From Bacillota bacterium (GTDB lineage Bacteria > Bacillota > Clostridia > Acetivibrionales > JANLFN01), in the NCBI GenBank assembly GCA_030705825.1, contig JAUZPR010000016.1:1-38182 (forward strand): 38,182 nt of DNA. Reading direction: 5' to 3'. The notes below the pieces were generated by a model that was not told where the DNA came from, ran no database searches, and was given only the letters and a program-made list of their open reading frames with translations. This document shows positions 37,346-38,182 of this stretch, piece by piece. How positions within the stretch are numbered: position 1 is the first letter of the stretch; each line of letters opens with the position of its first letter. The translations under genes were made by a program, and so were the position numbers.

Positions 37346-38182
37346 ATGAAAATATCAGAATTACTTAAAAATAAAAAACCTGTTACTGCATTTGAGATAT
37401 TTCCCCCTAAGCCTGATATGCCTTTGGAATCCATTTTCGATTCCCTGGAACAGTTTAAAAAGTTAAAGCCGGATTATATAAGTGTAACTTACGGCGCCGG
37501 AGGAAGCCAGAAGGGAAGAACAATTGAAATAGCGTCAAAAATAAAAACTGAATACAACATCGAAAGTATGGCTCACTTTACTTGTGTAGGACATAATCTT
37601 GAAGAAATTGATTCACTTCTTGATTCGATGCATCAGCATAACCTTGAGAATATACTGGCTTTACGCGGTGACCCACCACTCAACCAACCTGATTTTGACT
37701 TCAGGAAAAATGTATACCGCTATGCCAGTGAACTTATTGAGCATATCAGAGAAAAAAACAACTTCTGTGTGGCAGCAGCCGCATATGTAGAAGGCCATGT
37801 TGAATGCAGGCGTCTAAGGGAAGATTTGCATTATTTGAAACAAAAGGTTGATAAAGGGGTAGATTTCCTTATAACGCAGCTGTTTTTTGATAACAGGCTT
37901 TTCTATGATTTTCTTGATAAATTAGCAGCAGTAAATATAAATTGTCCTGTTATACCAGGTATCATGCCAATTTTCAGCAGCCAGATCAAAAACATGACTG
38001 CCCGCAGCGGCTGTTCGTTGCCCGCCAAGCTGGTACTTATGATGGATAAATATCAGGATAACCCTGAAGACCTGCGAAAAGCAGGTATAGAATATGCAGC
38101 CGAACAGATAAGGGATTTGATTGATAACGGCGCTGCAGGCGTACACATATATACTATGAACAGACCCAAATCAACCCGCGAA
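37346..38182 (+). CDS. metF: methylenetetrahydrofolate reductase (runs off window end)
   Basis: Translated by hand (absent from ORF track): MKISELLKNKKPVTAFEIFPPKPDMPLESIFDSLEQFKKLKPDYISVTYGAGGSQKGRTIEIA, LALRGDPP, QLFFDN, PGIMPI. Confidence 0.94.
   Translation, partial: MKISELLKNKKPVTAFEIFPPKPDMPLESIFDSLEQFKKLKPDYISVTYGAGGSQKGRTIEIASKIKTEYNIESMAHFTCVGHNLEEIDSLLDSMHQHNLENILALRGDPPLNQPDFDFRKNVYRYASELIEHIREKNNFCVAAAAYVEGHVECRRLREDLHYLKQKVDKGVDFLITQLFFDNRLFYDFLDKLAAVNINCPVIPGIMPIFSSQIKNMTARSGCSLPAKLVLMMDKYQDNPEDLRKAGIEYAAEQIRDLIDNGAAGVHIYTMNRPKSTRE

Overview
This window looks like ordinary chromosome from a low-GC, spore-forming clostridium (inference: Oscillospiraceae/Ruminiclostridium-like). 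Nearly all genes are on the minus strand and intact. Recognisable blocks, left to right: pgk (partial)-gap; pfkA with a DUF2156 gene; an M20 PepT-like peptidase; trmL; a CheX-like protein; splB (+); the spoVA genes; spoIIAA-spoIIAB-sigF; an HPr/WhiA/debranching enzyme/YvcK/RapZ/MurB/PHP/HprK cluster; a hydrogenase-maturation operon (TM1266-like regulator, hydE, hydG, hydF, aspA); a divergent membrane pyrophosphatase; two tRNA-Gly genes; glnS, gltX; a PilZ protein; nfnAB; and metF (partial, +). I found no CRISPR array, prophage, transposase or defence island. The most interesting signals are non-coding. (1) The hyd operon leader has a consensus promoter, an H-type pseudoknot-capable core and a terminator whose arm can pair with that core, which looks like an undescribed riboswitch or attenuator. 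(2) Several co-directional intergenic spacers are filled by degenerate 7-nt (one 9-nt) repeats arranged as opposing complementary arms, with a different repeat word at each locus. (3) A cluster of nested palindromes and 42-nt direct repeats sits between sigF and spoVAC. Protein-level points of interest are a PFK with mixed ATP/PPi donor residues, a divergent mPPase, and an HPr with His15 and Ser46 at the crh-like locus. All comparisons are from memory and by eye; no searches were run.
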